Shown: positions 22,065 through 35,726 of the stretch, piece by piece
Layout: each line of letters opens with the position of its first letter
How positions within the stretch are numbered: position 1 is the stretch's first letter
Assembly (NCBI RefSeq): GCF_040712315.1
Contig: NC_134017.1
Coordinates: 23,788,322-23,852,321, forward strand
Reading direction: 5' to 3'
Source: Castanea sativa
Lineage: Eukaryota > Streptophyta > Magnoliopsida > Fagales > Fagaceae
Length of the DNA stretch: 64,000 nt
Program-made: the position numbers and the translations under genes
The notes under the pieces: model-generated
Databases searched by the model: none
Told to the model about the DNA's origin: nothing
The model's input: the letters and a program-made list of their open reading frames with translations, nothing else

Positions 22065-25000
22065 CTAAAGACTATTGTGCACTAATCTAACTCTCATTAC
22101 ATCCAAATGTGACTCAAAAGTCCTTTAAGGCAAGGTTTTGGTAGAGGGATCTGCTAGATTATTTGCACTTTCATCTCCATGAGCAACAATATTTCGGATG
22201 ATGTGGTACTTTTTCTCAATGTGCTTTCCTTTCTTGTGATTTCTTAGATCTTTGGATTATGCAACCACTCCACTATTGTCACAAAACAATGTGATAAGAA
22301 CTTGCTCCATTCTCACAACACCTAGTTTAGAAAGGAATTTCTTGAGCCAAATAGCTTCCTTTGCTGCTTCACAAGCAGCAACATATTCTGCTTCCATGGT
22401 GGAGTCCGCAATACAAGATTGCTTAACACTCCTCCAACTTATGGCTCCACCTCCCAAGGTGAAAACACATCTTGCAGTGGTTTTTCTAAAATCTAGATTA
22501 GACTCAAAATCTGAATCTGTATAGCCAATGGGAATCAAATCCTCACACCGGTAAACAAGCATATAATCTCTCGTTCTCCTAAGATACTTGAGAATATACT
22601 TTACAGCTTGCCAATGTTTTGGTCCTAGATTTGATTGATATCGGCTGACCATGCCTACTAAATAACAAATGTCTAGTCTAGTACAAAGCATGGCATACAT
22701 GAGACTTCCCACTATAGAAGCATAAGGAACTTGTCTCATCATATTTTCTTCCTCTTGAATCTTAGGTCTTTGGTCGTCAGACAGAGGAACTCCATGTCTA
22801 AAAGGAAGCAATCCTTTCTTGGAGTTTTGCATGCTAAATTGTTCTAGAACCTTATCTATATATCCAGCTTGTGATAAGCCTAACATCTTATTCTTGCGAT
22901 CTCGCCAAAGCTTGATCCCTAGAATAAAGTTAGCCTCACCCAAGTCCTTCATATCAAATTAGCTTGACAACCAAACTTTAACCGATGACATTACCCCTAC
23001 ATCATTCCCAATGAGTAGAATATCATCAACATAAAGCACTAGGAACATTACTATTTTATCTCAACGTCTTTTTTACACACATGGTTCTTCAAGATTTTGT
23101 TAAAAACCAAATGACTTGATTGCTTGATCAAATCTAATGTTCCATGACCTTGATGCTTGCTTAAGTCCATAAATGGACCTTTTCAACTTGCATACCATAT
23201 GCTCTTGGTTCATTGCTATGAAACCTGCCTGTTGCATCATATATATTTCCTCTTCAAGATTGCCATTGAGAAGTGTAGTCTTGACATCCATTTGCAAAAA
23301 TTCATAATCATAATGAGCAGCAATGGATAAGAGAATTCTGATAGATTTAAAAAGTTTCATCATAATCAATATCTTCATGAGTTTCTCCCAAACCTATAAA
23401 TCTTATAGGAGGCCGAACAATTCTCCCACTACAATGAGGCACCTGTGTACTAGACATCTTATGAGTAGTATCTTATGGTGTATCCAATACAGCCATATCA
23501 TCCCTAGTTTTATCCAATGATTGTTGATTTACAGAATCATTCATTTCAGCCAATAAAACTCTACTTCTAGGAGTAAAATTATTCATATAGTCATTTTCCA
23601 AAAATTTAGCATTTGTACTAAAAAAAACTTTGTTATCATTTCAACTATAGAATAAATAACCCCTAGTTTCTTTTGGATAACACACAAGCAAACATACTTC
23701 TGATTTTGCTTCCAACTTATCAGACTCCCCTTTTAGTACATGTGCTGGACAACCCCAAATGTGGAGATATCTCATACTAGGCTTACACCCACTCTACAAT
23801 TTCATGGGTGTTTTGGGAACAGATTTTGATGGAACTAAATTTAAAAGATGTATTGTTGTATCTAAGGCATATCCCCAAAAAAAATTTGGTAAAGTTGAGT
23901 AACTCATCATGGACCTAACCATTTTCAAAAGAGTCCTATTCCTTCTTTCTGCTACACCATTTTGTTGAGGAGTTCTAGGTGTAGTCAATTGGGAGAAATC
24001 CCATTTTAAATTAGGTAATCCTTGAAATTCCAAGAAAGTATTCGCCACCTCGATCAGATCGAATGGCCTTTATGCGTTTACATAATTGATTCTCAACTTC
24101 AACCCTAAACTCTTTGAACTTTTCAAAGGCTTTGGACTTCCGACTCATTAGGTACACATAACCATATCTTGAGTAATCATCCATAAAAGTGATGAAGTAC
24201 GCATAACCTCCTTTTGCTTGGGTTGACATAGGACCACATACATCTGTATGAACTAATTCAAGCAACTCTTGGGCTCTTCTACCTTTGCATTAAAAGGTCG
24301 TTTGGTCATCTTACCTTCCAAACAAGATTCCTAAACTAGAAATCCATCAAAGTCCATGAGCTGTAAAAGTCCATCTTTGATTAGTTTTTGAATCCTATTT
24401 AAATTAATATAACCCAAACGTAAGTGCCGTAGATATGCATCACTAGTAGAAGGAAACTTTCTCTTTAATGATTTTACATGAGAGCTACTATCTAATTCAA
24501 AATTGTATAATTCATTTTTATCAGGAGTTAAATATAAAGACCATTCACAATATTGCCAGAACAGATAAACATTTTATCCTTCTTTATTACAACATTGTCC
24601 TTTAAGATAACACAATATCCATGTTTACCTAAGTAAGTTGCAGAAATTAAATTCCTACAAACATTAGGTACATATAGACAGTCTTCCAATATTAAAACCC
24701 TAGACTCAAAACATAAATTATACACTCCAACAGCCATAATCGGAATCCTACTCCCATCAGCCAAAGTAAGAAACAATTCCCCTTCATTCAACTTTCTAGT
24801 CTCCTGAAACCCCTGCAAAGAATTGCAGATATGATTAGTACAACCTGAATCCACACACCAGAAATCCGTGGGATTCTATACCAAACATATTTCAAGAAGA
24901 AAGGAACTTTTATTACCCTTATTCTTGGTAGCTTTGAACTTTAGACAATTCCTCTTCCAATGTCCTTTCTCACCACAATGGAAACACTTTCCTTTGGTTA

Positions 25001-25739
25001 TCTTTCCTTTGTCGGCAACCCCTAAGACAATTTGTTTACCATCTTGCTTGGTGAAGTCCTTCTTCTTCTTCTTCTTACCCTTGCCTTTTGACATAGGTTG
25101 AGAAGTATAAGCTTCACCAACATTAGCTTCAACATTAGAAGTACTAAGGATAACTTCCACCACTACCAATTCATTCATTAATTCAGACAATGAATAAATC
25201 TTTTTGTTCATATTATAGTTAAGTCTAAATTCCTTGAATGATTCTGGTAGTGACTAGAGTATCATATCCACTTGGGATTCTCCATCAATATTGGCACCTA
25301 AAACTTCCAATGTATTCAGATTAGAGATCATCCTAAGACAGTGCTCTCTCACTGAAGTACCTTCAGCTATTTTGGTATTATAAATTTGCCTCATGGTTTC
25401 TTACCTTGCAAAACTATCTTGCTCACCAAACATCTCCTTCAAACTTAGCATTATGTCCGAAACTAGTTCTACATCCTGCATTTGATGCTATAGAACATTT
25501 GAAATAGATGCAAGGATGTAGCAGTTGGTCATCTCATTAGATTTCTGCCAACAATCATATCGCTGTTTTTCCTTAAAAAGAGCATCTAATGAAGAAAAGC
25601 TAGGACATGGTTGAGTAGGCATATATTTGTGCTCTTCAGCAGTAAGAACAACGTTCAAATTTCTTTTCCAATCAACATAGTTGGATCCAGTTAGTTTGTT
25701 TTGATTAAGAATAATGACAAGTGGGCTAAATGATGCCAT
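22065..25739 (-). pseudogene. Gag-Pol polyprotein of E2 (broken)
   Basis: Gag starts at 25739 (MASFSPLVIILNQNKLTGSN). The zinc knuckle CFHCGEKGHWKRNC is intact (about 24950-24992), followed by protease with CTNHICN, integrase (about 23790-24330), reverse transcriptase with YVDDI at 23020-23034, and RNase H ending near 22065. Compared with A, roughly 255 bases are missing at about 23375, removing the start of reverse transcriptase (the KWVYKRKRG region). A short deletion near 22165 damages the RNase H tail. Several other stops are present. It cannot act autonomously. Confidence 0.92.
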
Positions 25740-27050
25740 GATTAAAATCTGAAAATAATACATGAATATAATAAGTGAACCGGACATTGTCAATTTAGCA
25801 TATAAACATATAATATGGAACCTTAATAAAACCATAATATAAAATATGCAACGACAACCCAATCCCATGTTTAAAATTCCTTGAAAGCAAGTAAATTATA
25901 AACACTATGATTGATTGATAACTATTCTCATTATTAGTGCTATCATGATAACTCTTATGAAACACTAATAACATGCCGTATTTCCTTTAGCCTCTAAGTA
26001 ATAATGACATAACTCCGAAGGGAGGTTAACATTAAACTTAGTCTAGTGTACACCATTGATTGAATTCTATGTGAGTCATTAAGTAACTCCACGGTAGCAT
26101 GGTCATTCTTAATGTAAAAACACATATCATCCATCATTAAGAAGCATATCTATAGTACCATGAATTAAACACCCTCCGAAGGGAGCAAGGCATATACACC
26201 AACGCGAGGTGCTTAATCATTCTACTATAAATCGTCAATGGAGGCCATGAGATCCAACCCTTGTATCTTTTTCCCACTAGATGTTTTAAATTAAAGGTTT
26301 TTAAGATTAAGAAGCATAATAATGCTAGAAACCCTTGAAAAACATAATCCTAATCTTATTAGGAATAAATTTCATTAAATTAGCATTAACATATATAAAT
26401 ATATATAACGTAATATAAACCCATATTACATTTAAAAATCCATATTATATTATATTATATAATATAATATAATATATGGATTAATATATGTAATATATAA
26501 TTATTACACTATATATATATATAACCTTTAGATTGATAGAATCCTTGGTGTAATACATGCAAGATGGCCAAGCCATGTAAATTAGTTCAAGCCATGCAAT
26601 TCATGCATTAAAGTCCAAGCCGTGTAATTACACTTCAAACGGTGCAAAAAATAGGACAGTTACTTCAACAATCAATAACCACCATTAACCAATGCAATCC
26701 GTACAATATTCAATCGTATTCATATCCAAGCATTTACTATAAGGCATGGCATAAAGAACTTCCATTCAATCACACTTGCAATACACACACACACACACAC
26801 ACACACACACTACAAACTAAGATTTCCATTAATGGTGGTTATTGAATGAAAACAACTACTCCTAACTGCCACTAATATCCAATCCGTGCACTCTTTGTGT
26901 CATGCAAAACAATATATTGTATATATTGATCAATGCACACAAGGTTTATGGAACAATTTCTTTATGTAGAAATTTGAAAACACAAAGATAACAGTTTTTT
27001 GAAATTCTAAAATCCAATCACACGCTATACAATCATGATATGAAAACCTT
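25740..27050 (-). other. 5' leader of E2
   Basis: About 1.3 kb of untranslated leader without the Helitron. It includes one CTCCGAAGGGAG-type motif pair (about 26010 and 26170) related to the CTCCGCATGGAATGC repeats of other leaders, an A/T tract at 26440-26525, and a (CA)n run at 26783-26810. There is no supported gene. Confidence 0.6.
26783..26810. repeat. (CA)14 microsatellite
   Basis: An uninterrupted AC/CA dinucleotide run in the E2 leader, of the sort that varies in length between individuals. Confidence 0.9.
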
Positions 27051-27064
27051 GCTCTGATACCAAT
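27051..27064 (-). other. Primer-binding site of E2
   Basis: The minus strand reads AATTGGTATCAGAGC next to the 5' LTR. It is an exact match to the plant copia TGGTATCAGAGC site for initiator tRNA-Met. Confidence 0.9.
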
Positions 27065-28492
27065 TGTAGGAAAAACTGGTTTTGTATCTCATACAAAACA
27101 CATAGCGGAAGCAACAAACAAGGATCCATTTCATTCATGATGGAAAACATGCACTATGTAACTTTCAAAATTTAAGAACAAGATAGCGTACCTTGGTGTG
27201 GTGAAATTCAAAACTAAAGATTGAAATACTCGGGAATACTTTTAATCTTCACTCCAATACCACTTTACGCCCAAGATGTGTGGTCTCTGAATCAGTTTTC
27301 AAAGGAGAATGATAGAGTGTCTCACTCTCACATACACACCATTTTACAATGATGTCTCTTTCTTATTATAGTTTCTCTAATAAAAAATTTTGTATGTTTC
27401 ACCCTTTATAACTAACTAATTATCTAATTGGACTGGCCTATTGGGTCTTTTCAATTGGGCTTTAGTGTGTGGCTTGGAGTGGAACCAAAAGGGACCAATA
27501 AGACACTAGCTCCAATGGGCCTTTGGCTTTTCTGTTTACTCTTGACAAGTCCAAAGTTACCATTAATTATATTTAATACCACTATATAAATATAATTGCA
27601 CTCTAGGCCTTAATAAATTATATCCTAAGACTTTATTATGCATGCAACCCTTTCATAAAATATTCGTAGTAACATATAGTCATGAATGTAGACTGCTACT
27701 TTGTAAATCACTACATCTTATCCTTGAGTACCTAGTTTAATCCTTTAAGTTATTTATCATATATTTATGAAATACAATTTCATAAATATATACTTTAGTA
27801 ACTCCTTACTAAAGTGGTTAGGCCTAACACTCTGAATAACCAAACTCATTAAGCTTATCTCAAGGGAATATTATATATCTCCGTTAAGAGATTATGAATT
27901 TCATCTTGAGAATATATGTTCCATCAACACTAATTGTGGCTGCCCAACATACTGTGGTCTTGACCGTTACTTTAGATCTCACTCCTGATATATCAAAGTA
28001 ACCTACACTTCATGATCAGGTTCATTATCCTCTCAAGATTAAGAGTTCATGTAAATAGAAGTCATTAGATTTATTATTCATTTGACAGTCGTTAGGAGAA
28101 TAATAAATCTCACAGCGGTCCAGTTCAATATGTCTTAACTCTTAAAACATATCAACACATCAACTAGAGGTCTTCACTTCCATGATCAAGACAAATCATC
28201 TTAGTTGATATGTTATAGTCTTCGCAGATGAAATGCCCAATTTCATCACCAACTACAAACTAAAATTCTTTGTTTACAAAGAACTTGTGATTTATATCTT
28301 CTGTGACTTTTCACATAAATCACATACCATGCATCTCATGGACTATATGATAATATCTCAATATTCATGTTACCATTATTTTAGATAATAATAAAACAAC
28401 TTTATTAATCACAATATTAAGTCATACACAATGTTATACATAATGTTATACATAGCATCATACAATAGGATTTAAGGGTACTAATCCTAACA
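27065..28492 (-). repeat. 5' LTR of E2
   Basis: On the plus strand it runs from TGTAGGAAAAACTGG to CTAATCCTAACA (the CA is at 28491-28492). It is followed by ATTTA, which equals 20626-20630. Confidence 0.95.
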
Positions 28493-28497
28493 ATTTA

Positions 28498-29510
28498 TTA
28501 TTCTCCTAATGACTGTCAAATGAATAATAAATCTCACGATTTCTATTTACATGAACTCATAATCCTGCGAGGATAATGGACCTGATCATGAAATGTAAGT
28601 TGCTTTCATATATCAGGAATGAGATCTAAAGACACAATCAAAACCTCAGTATGTTGGGCAGCCACATTTAGTGTTAATGGAACATATATTCTCAAGATGA
28701 AATTCATAATCTCTTAACAGAGATACAAAATATTTCATTGAGATAAATTTAATGGGTTTAGTTATTCAGAGTGTTAAGCCTAACCACTTTAGTAAAGAGT
28801 TACTAAAGTACATATTTATGAAATTGGATTTCATAAACATATGATGAATAACATAGAGGATTAAACTGGGCACTCAAGTATAAGATGTAGTAATTTACAA
28901 AACGTCAGTCTACATTCATGACTTTGTATTACTAAGAATATTTTATGAAGGGATTGCATGTATAATAAAGTCTTGGGATATAATATATAAATAGGCCTAG
29001 AGTTCAACTATATTTATATAGTGGTATTAAATATAATTAATGGTAACTTTGGACTTGTCAAGAGTTCACAGAAAAGCCCAAGATCCATTGAAGCTAGTGT
29101 CTTGTTGGTCCTTTTTGGTCCCATTCCAAACCATATACTAAAGCCCAATTGGAAAAGCCCAAAAGGCTAGCTCAATTAGATAATCAATTATAAGGAGAGA
29201 AACATATAGAATTTCAGTAAGAGAGATTATGAAATGGTATGTATGAGAGTGTGAGACACTCTTTTATTCTCCCTTTAAAAACTAATTGAGAGACCACACT
29301 TCTTGGGCGTAAACTGGAATTGGAGTGAAAATTAAAAATGTTTCCGAATAATTCTGATCCTTTGTTTTGAATTTCACCACACCAAGGTACACTCTCTTGT
29401 TCTTGAATTCTGAAATTTGCATAGTACATGTTAACAATTGCAAATGAAGTAGATCCGTTAATTTTTCACTGCATATGTTTTGTATGCAATACACATGTAT
29501 TTAACCATCG
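28498..29510 (+). repeat. 5' LTR of E1, second part
   Basis: Resumes the E1 LTR after the E2 insertion. It ends TTTAACCATCG, where sister LTRs end in CCATCA, so the terminal CA is mutated. With 20254-20630 it gives a 1390-bp LTR. Confidence 0.92.
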
Positions 29511-30741
29511 AATGGTATCAAAGTGGTCTTCAATTTTGAATCTGTATAACATGTTTTGTGAGTTTTGGAATTAGAAATAATATTTTCATGATGTTAGAAG
29601 ATTATATATGTATTTAATTTTCTGCATGGTTGTTGAAACTATAGTTTGATAAAAACTGATATTGATGTTATGATGTTGTTTAATTTTGAACTTAAGTATG
29701 TTAAATTGATCTTCAAGGCTATAGCATCAATGGAATTTAGTTTTGATATCAAATCCCATCTATTATGTTCATATGGTGGTTGTTTGTTCATAAAAGCCGT
29801 TGAAAACTGTTTACATTTGCCCTTTAAAAACTGAAAACACAAGTTTTTTACGGGTTACCTTCTCACGAAGTTACTCATGAAAAATGCCTCTGAAGCATAA
29901 AACCTTTCACAGGTAAGCTTTACTCATGAAACAATGGTGAGACCGTTGCGAAATTTTCTGTTTGAATTTTGTGTTTTCACTATTTCCCTTAATCCATTTT
30001 TGCGGGAAGAGTTTAGTCGCGAGAATCTTGCGAAAATGCCTCTAAAAGGGAAATTTTGAATTTTTTCTATGTGTTTTCAAATGTATAAAGTGCAAGGCTA
30101 TGTGTTATTAGATTACACATGTTTACAAAATAAAAACCTTTCTTTAAAACATCTAGTGGGAGAGAGATACAAGAGTTGCATCTCATGGCCTTCATTGTTA
30201 GTTCATGGTAGTGTGAAATATATACTTTGTTTTTGCTTCAAGCTTAGCATTCCATTCGGATAGTATTTATTTCACGGTCCTACAAGATTGAATTTCTTAC
30301 TTTATAGTGGTTTGATCAAACACCTTGTCTTAGCTTGAGCTTTGCATTCCATGCGGAGGGTATTTTGTATCATGGTACTACAAAATAAGCCTGTTAAGGG
30401 TATGAAATGTGGCTACACATGATTCTTGACAATGGTATACACTAGACTAAGTATTATAGTATCCTCTATGCCGAGTTCTTACTATTATTACTTAGAGAAT
30501 AAGTGTAAAATGACATATTATTAGTGTTTGATAAGAGCTATCAAGATAGCATTAATAATGAGAATAGTTCTTAATCAATCATAGCATTTAATATTCACTC
30601 TATGCTGAGGGATATTGAATATGGGTTATTGCATATATTATATTATGGTTTCATTAAGGTTCCATACTATATGTTTATTTGCTAAATTGATAATGTCCAG
30701 TTTACTTATTATATTCAAGTTTATTATTTTCAGATTTAAAC
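29511..30741 (+). other. Primer site and 5' leader of E1
   Basis: AATGGTATCAAAGT at 29511-29524 is a decayed tRNA-Met primer site. The leader that follows contains GCATTCCATGCGGAG-type motifs (about 30246-30262 and 30341-30359), in the opposite reading sense to those in A because the element is on the other strand. There is no supported gene. Confidence 0.75.
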
Positions 30742-31600
30742 ATGGCATCTTTTAGCCGACTTGTTGCTATTCTTAATATATATATATAAAAAACTGACTG
30801 GATCTAACTAAGTTGACTAGAAAAGAAATTTGGACATTGTTCTTACTGCTGAAGAGCACAAATATGTGCTTACTCAACCATGTCCTAGCTTTCCTTCATT
30901 AGATGCTACTCTTGAGGAAAAACAAAGATATGATTATTGGCAGAAATCTAATGAGATGGCCAAGTGTTATATCCTAGCATCTATCTCAAATGTCCTACAG
31001 CATCAAATGCAAGATGTAGAATTGGGTTCGGACATTATGCTAAGTCTGAAGGAGATGTTTGGTGAGCAAGGTCGTTTTGCAAGGCAAGAAACTATTAGGT
31101 AAATTTATAATACCTAAATGCTGAAGGTACTTTAGTGAGGGAGCATTGTCTTAGGATGATCTCTAATCTGAATACATTGGAAGTTTTAGGTGCCGATATT
31201 GATGGAGAATCCCAAGTGGATATGATACTCCAGTCACTGTCATAATCATTCAAGGAATTCAGACTTAACTATAATATGAACAAAAAGATTTATTCATTGT
31301 CAGAATAAATGAATGAGTTGGTAGCGGTAGAAGGCATCCTTAATACTTCTAGTGTTGATGGCAATATGGCTAATGCTTCTATTTCTTAACCTAAGTCGAA
31401 AGGCAAGGGTAAAAAGAAGAAGAAGAAGGACTTCATCAAGCAAGATGGTAAACAAGTTGCCTTAGGAGTTGCCAACAAAGGAAAGAAAACCAAAGGAAAG
31501 TACTTCCATTGTGGTGAGAAAAGACATTGGAAGAGGAATTGTCCAATATTTAGAGCTGCCAAGAATATGGGTATGAAAAGTTCCTTTCTTTTTGAAATAT
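30742..31600 (+). pseudogene. Gag of E1 (broken)
   Basis: ATG at 30742 (MASFSRLVAILN), then an A/T expansion with stops. The recognisable gag frame runs at 30830-31102 (HKYVLTQPCPSFPSLD) and stops at 31100-31102. A Lys-rich segment precedes a zinc knuckle at about 31499-31540 whose first Cys is now Tyr (KYFHCGEK). The metal site is therefore damaged. Confidence 0.88.
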
Positions 31601-32255
31601 GTTTGGTACAGAATCCCACGGATTCTTGGTGTGTGGATTCAAGTTGTACTAATCATATCTGCAATTCTTTGCAGGGGTTCTAGGAGACCAGAAAGCTGAA
31701 TGAAGGGAAAATGTTTCTTATCTTGGCTAATAGGAGTAGAATTCCAGCTGTAGATGTTAGAGTGTTTAATTTATGTTTTGAATCTAGAGTATTAATATTG
31801 GAGGACTGTCTGTATGTACCTAATGTTCGTAGGAATTTAATTTCTGCAACTTATTTAGGTAAACATGGATATTGTGTTATCTTGAAAGACAATGTTGTAA
31901 TAAAGAAGGGAAGAGTGTTTATCTGTTCTGGCAATATTGTTGATGGTCGTTATATTTTAACTCCTGATAAGCATGAATTATACAATTCTGAATTAGATAA
32001 TAACTCTCATGTAAAATCATTAAAGAGAAAGTTTCCTTGTACAAGTGATGCATATCTTTGGCACTTGCGTTTAGATCATATTAATTCAAATAGAATTCAA
32101 AGACTTATCAAAGATGGACTCTTAGGGCCCATGGACTTTGATGGTTTTCCAGTTTTGAATCTTGTTTCGAGGGTAAAATGACCAAATGAACTTTTAATAC
32201 AAAAGGTAGAAGAGCCCAAGAGTTGCTAGAACTGGTACATTCAGATGTATGTGGT
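31601..32255 (+). pseudogene. Protease and integrase N-terminus of E1
   Basis: The protease region reads CVDSSCTNH, with the active-site DSG changed to DSS. A gag-pre-integrase domain follows, with HLRLDHINSNRIQRLI where the relatives have HLRLGH. A shift near 32156 precedes LVSRVK. The frame is then interrupted at 32255 by solo LTR S3. Confidence 0.88.
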
Positions 32256-33680
32256 TGAAGGAAAATTTCTGGTTTTGCATCTCATGCAAAACGCACAGCG
32301 GAAGCAACGAACTAGGATCTATTTCATTTATGATTGATAACGTGCACAATGTAAATTTCAGAATTTAAGAACAAGATAGTGTACCTTGGTGTGGAGAAAT
32401 TCAAAACAAAGATTAGAAGCACTTGGGAACACTTTTAATCTTCACTCCAATTCCACTTTACGCCCAAGATGTGTGGTCTCTCAATCAGTTTTCAAGGGGA
32501 GAATGAAAGTGTGTCTCCCACTCTCTCACACACCATTTCTTATTTCACTTTTTCACTAACTCACATAAAAATTCTGTATGTTTCTCCCTTTATAACTAAC
32601 TGATTATCTAATTGGGCTGGCCTATTGGGCCTTTCCAATTGGGCTTTAGTGTGTGGCTTGGAGTGGGACCAATAAGACACTAGTTCCAATGGCCTTAGGC
32701 TTTTCCGTCAACTCTTGACAAGTCCAAAGTTACCATTAATTATATTTAATACCACTATATAAATATAATTGCACTCTAGGCCTTATTAATAAATTATATC
32801 CCAAGACTTTATTATACACGTAACCCTTCCATAAAATATTCATAGTAACACAAAGTCATAAATGTAGACTGCCACTTTGTAAATTACTTCATCTTATCCT
32901 TGAGTACCCGGTTTAATTCTTTAAAGTTATTCATTATATATTTATGAAATCCAATTTCATAAATATATAATTTAGTAATTTCTTACTAAAGTGGTTAGGC
33001 CTAACTCTCTGAATAACTGAAACCATTAAACTTATCTCAAGGGAATATTTTATATCTCCATCAAGAGACTATGAATTCCATCTTGAGAATATATGTTTCA
33101 TCAACACTAAATGTGGCTACCCAACATACTGAGGTTTTGACCGTAACTTTAGATCTCACTCCTAATATATCAAAGCAATCTACACTTCATGATCAGGTCC
33201 ATTATTCTCTCAGGATTAAGAGTTCATGCAAATAAAAGTCGTGAGATTTATTATTCATTTGACAGTCGTTAGAAGAATAATAAATCTCATAACGGTCTTT
33301 TCAATATGTTTTAACTCTTAAAACATATCAACATATCAACTAGAAGTCTCCACTTCCATGATCAAGACAAATCATCGTAGTTGACATGTTATAGTCTTCA
33401 TAGATGAAATGCCCAATTTCATCACCGACTACGAACTATAAATTCTGAGTTTACAAAGAACTTGTGATTTACATCTTCTGTGACTTTTCATATTAATCAC
33501 ATACAATGCATCTCATGAACTATATGATAATGTCCCATATTCATGTTACCATTATTTTAGATAATAATAAAATAACTTTATCAATCACAATATTAAGTCA
33601 TACATCATGTCATACATAAAGTCATACATAATATCATACATAGCATCATACAATAGGATTTAAGGGCACAAATCCTAACA
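32256..33680 (-). repeat. Solo copia LTR S3 (nested in E1 integrase)
   Basis: On the plus strand it runs from TGAAGGAAAATTTCTGG to AATCCTAACA, 1425 bp. It is flanked by a perfect GTGGT duplication (32251-32255 and 33681-33685). The E1 integrase frame resumes right after ([15 protein letters not shown]). It has about five 12-bp U3 units. Confidence 0.95.
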
Positions 33681-34628
33681 GTGGTCCTATGTCAATTCAA
33701 GCAAGAAGTGGCTATGAGTATTTCATTACCTTCACTGATGATTACTCTAAATTTGGTTATGTGTACCTAATGAAACGAAAGTTTGAAACTTTTGAAAAGT
33801 TCAAAGAGTTTAGGGCTGAAGTTGAGAATCAATTAGGCAAACGCATAAAGGCCATTCAATCTAATCGAGGTGGCGAATACCTTCTTGGGGACTTTAAGGA
33901 TTACTTGACTAAAAATGGGATTATATCCCAATCGACTGCAGCTGGAACTCCACAACAAAATGGTGTAGCAAAAAGAAGGAATAAGACTCTTTTAGATATG
34001 GTTAGATCCATGTTGAGTTATTCGACTCTACCAATTTTCTTTGGGGGATACGCCTTAAATACTGCAATGTATATTATGAATTTATTACCTTCAAAGTCTG
34101 TTCCTAAAACACCTATAGAGTTGTGGATTGGGTGTAAGCCTAGTATGAGATAGAAAGGAAAGTCTGACAAGTTACAGTCTAAAATAGAAGTGGTATTTTT
34201 ATAAGGTATCCAAAAGAAACTATTGGATGTTTATTCCATAGTCATAAGGATAATAAAGTGTTTGTTAGCACAAATGTCAAATTTTTGGAAAGTGACTATA
34301 TAAATGATTGTACTCCTAGAAGTGGAGTTATTTTGGCTGAAATGAATGTACCTGTAGTTGAACAACTAATGAATGAAACTAGGGATGATGTGGTTGTATT
34401 AGATACACCACAAGATATTACTCATGAGATGACTAGTACACAAGTGCCTCATCATAATGGGAGAATTGTTCAGCCTCTTATTAGATTTATAGTTTGGGAG
34501 AAACTTATGAAGCTAGCTCAGAATAAGCTGAATCGGATCTCGACACTTATGAAGAGGTAATAAATGATATAGATGCACATCATTGGGTCCAAGCTATGAT
34601 ATTTGAATTTGATTCTATGTCTTCCAAT
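33681..34628 (+). pseudogene. Integrase core of E1
   Basis: Reads [16 protein letters not shown], then SNRGGEY where other copies have SDRGGEY or LDRGGEY, then [12 protein letters not shown]. The change of Asp to Asn in the second catalytic position would inactivate the enzyme. A stop at about 34151 and missing bases near 34153 follow. The frame runs to 34628, where E3 entered within ...SMSSN. Confidence 0.88.
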
Positions 34629-35655
34629 TGTTAGGACATATGTGTTTCACTTGTTTAAAACATATATCATTCTTTTATGTAATTAGCTAATCCTTTGACA
34701 AAATGCACTTTACTTGTAATTGAGTAGATTTAGGATGAGTTTTATGCTTCAAGAAACTGTGTTTCAAGATCAAGTGTTGAAGTCATCAAGTCTGTCCTAG
34801 AAACAAGTTAAAAAGTGCAAGTTTAGTAAAGCTCGACAGCTAGCATGTGTAGAGGTTTAAAGAGTTGTTCCAGCCCCGAGGCTCGACAGCTTCTCAACAG
34901 GTGCTCGACAGCTTCTATCTGTCAAGGATTACGAATTTCAGAATCCTGATTTGATTTTCTTGGAATCCATGGATGTGTCTTTAGGCCATCTTTTCTCCTA
35001 ACCCTAGCCATATAAAAGGATTATTTTAAGGGTCGTCAAAGTATTATTCACAAGTTGCACAAGCACTGAAAAATCCTTGTTCAAGCAAGTTGTGACCAGA
35101 GACAAAGTTCTTGCCCTAGTTCATCTCTCTTGTGAAGAAGTTGTTGTGTAATGTGCACCGTAGGGTTTTGTAACCAAGCATCTTCTTGATCTTTATCGTG
35201 TGGATGAATTGAAGAACTTTGTAGCCAACAATCTTCTCTTGTTAGTGATTGAAGTCGCGTACTGGGATTCATGCAATTGGTTAGTTACGTATTTGTGAGC
35301 CGTGCATTGAAAGGAGAAATTGTCACTATAGAACAAGTTCAATTGGGTATTGGGGTAAGGGTTCAACTGTAGGTTGGTAAGGTACTTAGGATTCCTTTAC
35401 TTGTAACCGCTTGTTGTGATAATAGTGAAATTTCGAGAGTGGTGACCTTAAAATCACTTGGTTGGGTTTTTGCCGTGTAGGTTTTTCCCATTCGTAAACA
35501 AATCACCGTGTCATTTAATTTCCGCTGCATACTTAGTTTAATTGGTGAGTTGTTAGTGCTACCACGCGCTTTGCATGTTAATTTGATTAATTAATAACTT
35601 GGCTAATTAATCAACTTAATCCATTACAAGTAGTCAATACGTTTTTTGCCTATCA
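34629..35655 (+). repeat. 5' LTR of E3
   Basis: It runs from TGTTAGGACATATGTG to TTTTTGCCTATCA. It is unrelated to the A/E1/E2 LTRs apart from the terminal TGTTAGGA. It contains GCTCGACAGCTTCT-type repeats (about 34830-34920). Confidence 0.93.
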
Positions 35656-35657
35656 AA

Positions 35658-35669
35658 TGGTATTAGAGC
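35658..35669 (+). other. Primer-binding site of E3
   Basis: TGGTATTAGAGC two bases after the LTR, followed by AGGCAC. It is the initiator tRNA-Met type, with one C-to-T change from the usual site. Confidence 0.85.
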
Positions 35670-35726
35670 AGGCACACTCCGATTAGGGTTAATCTTTATG
35701 TGTGATCCATTGACCCCTGTTTGTCA

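Larger units (their letters stand above)
20631..28492 (-). mobile_element. Ty1/copia retrotransposon E2 (nested in E1 5' LTR)
   Basis: A minus-strand element of 7862 bp with LTRs at 20631-22050 (1420 bp) and 27065-28492 (1428 bp). It is flanked by a perfect ATTTA duplication (20626-20630 and 28493-28497). The primer site is at 27051-27064 and the purine tract at 22051-22062. It inserted antiparallel to E1. It lacks the Helitron seen in A, so it shows the native leader. The coding region has internal deletions and stops. Confidence 0.95.
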
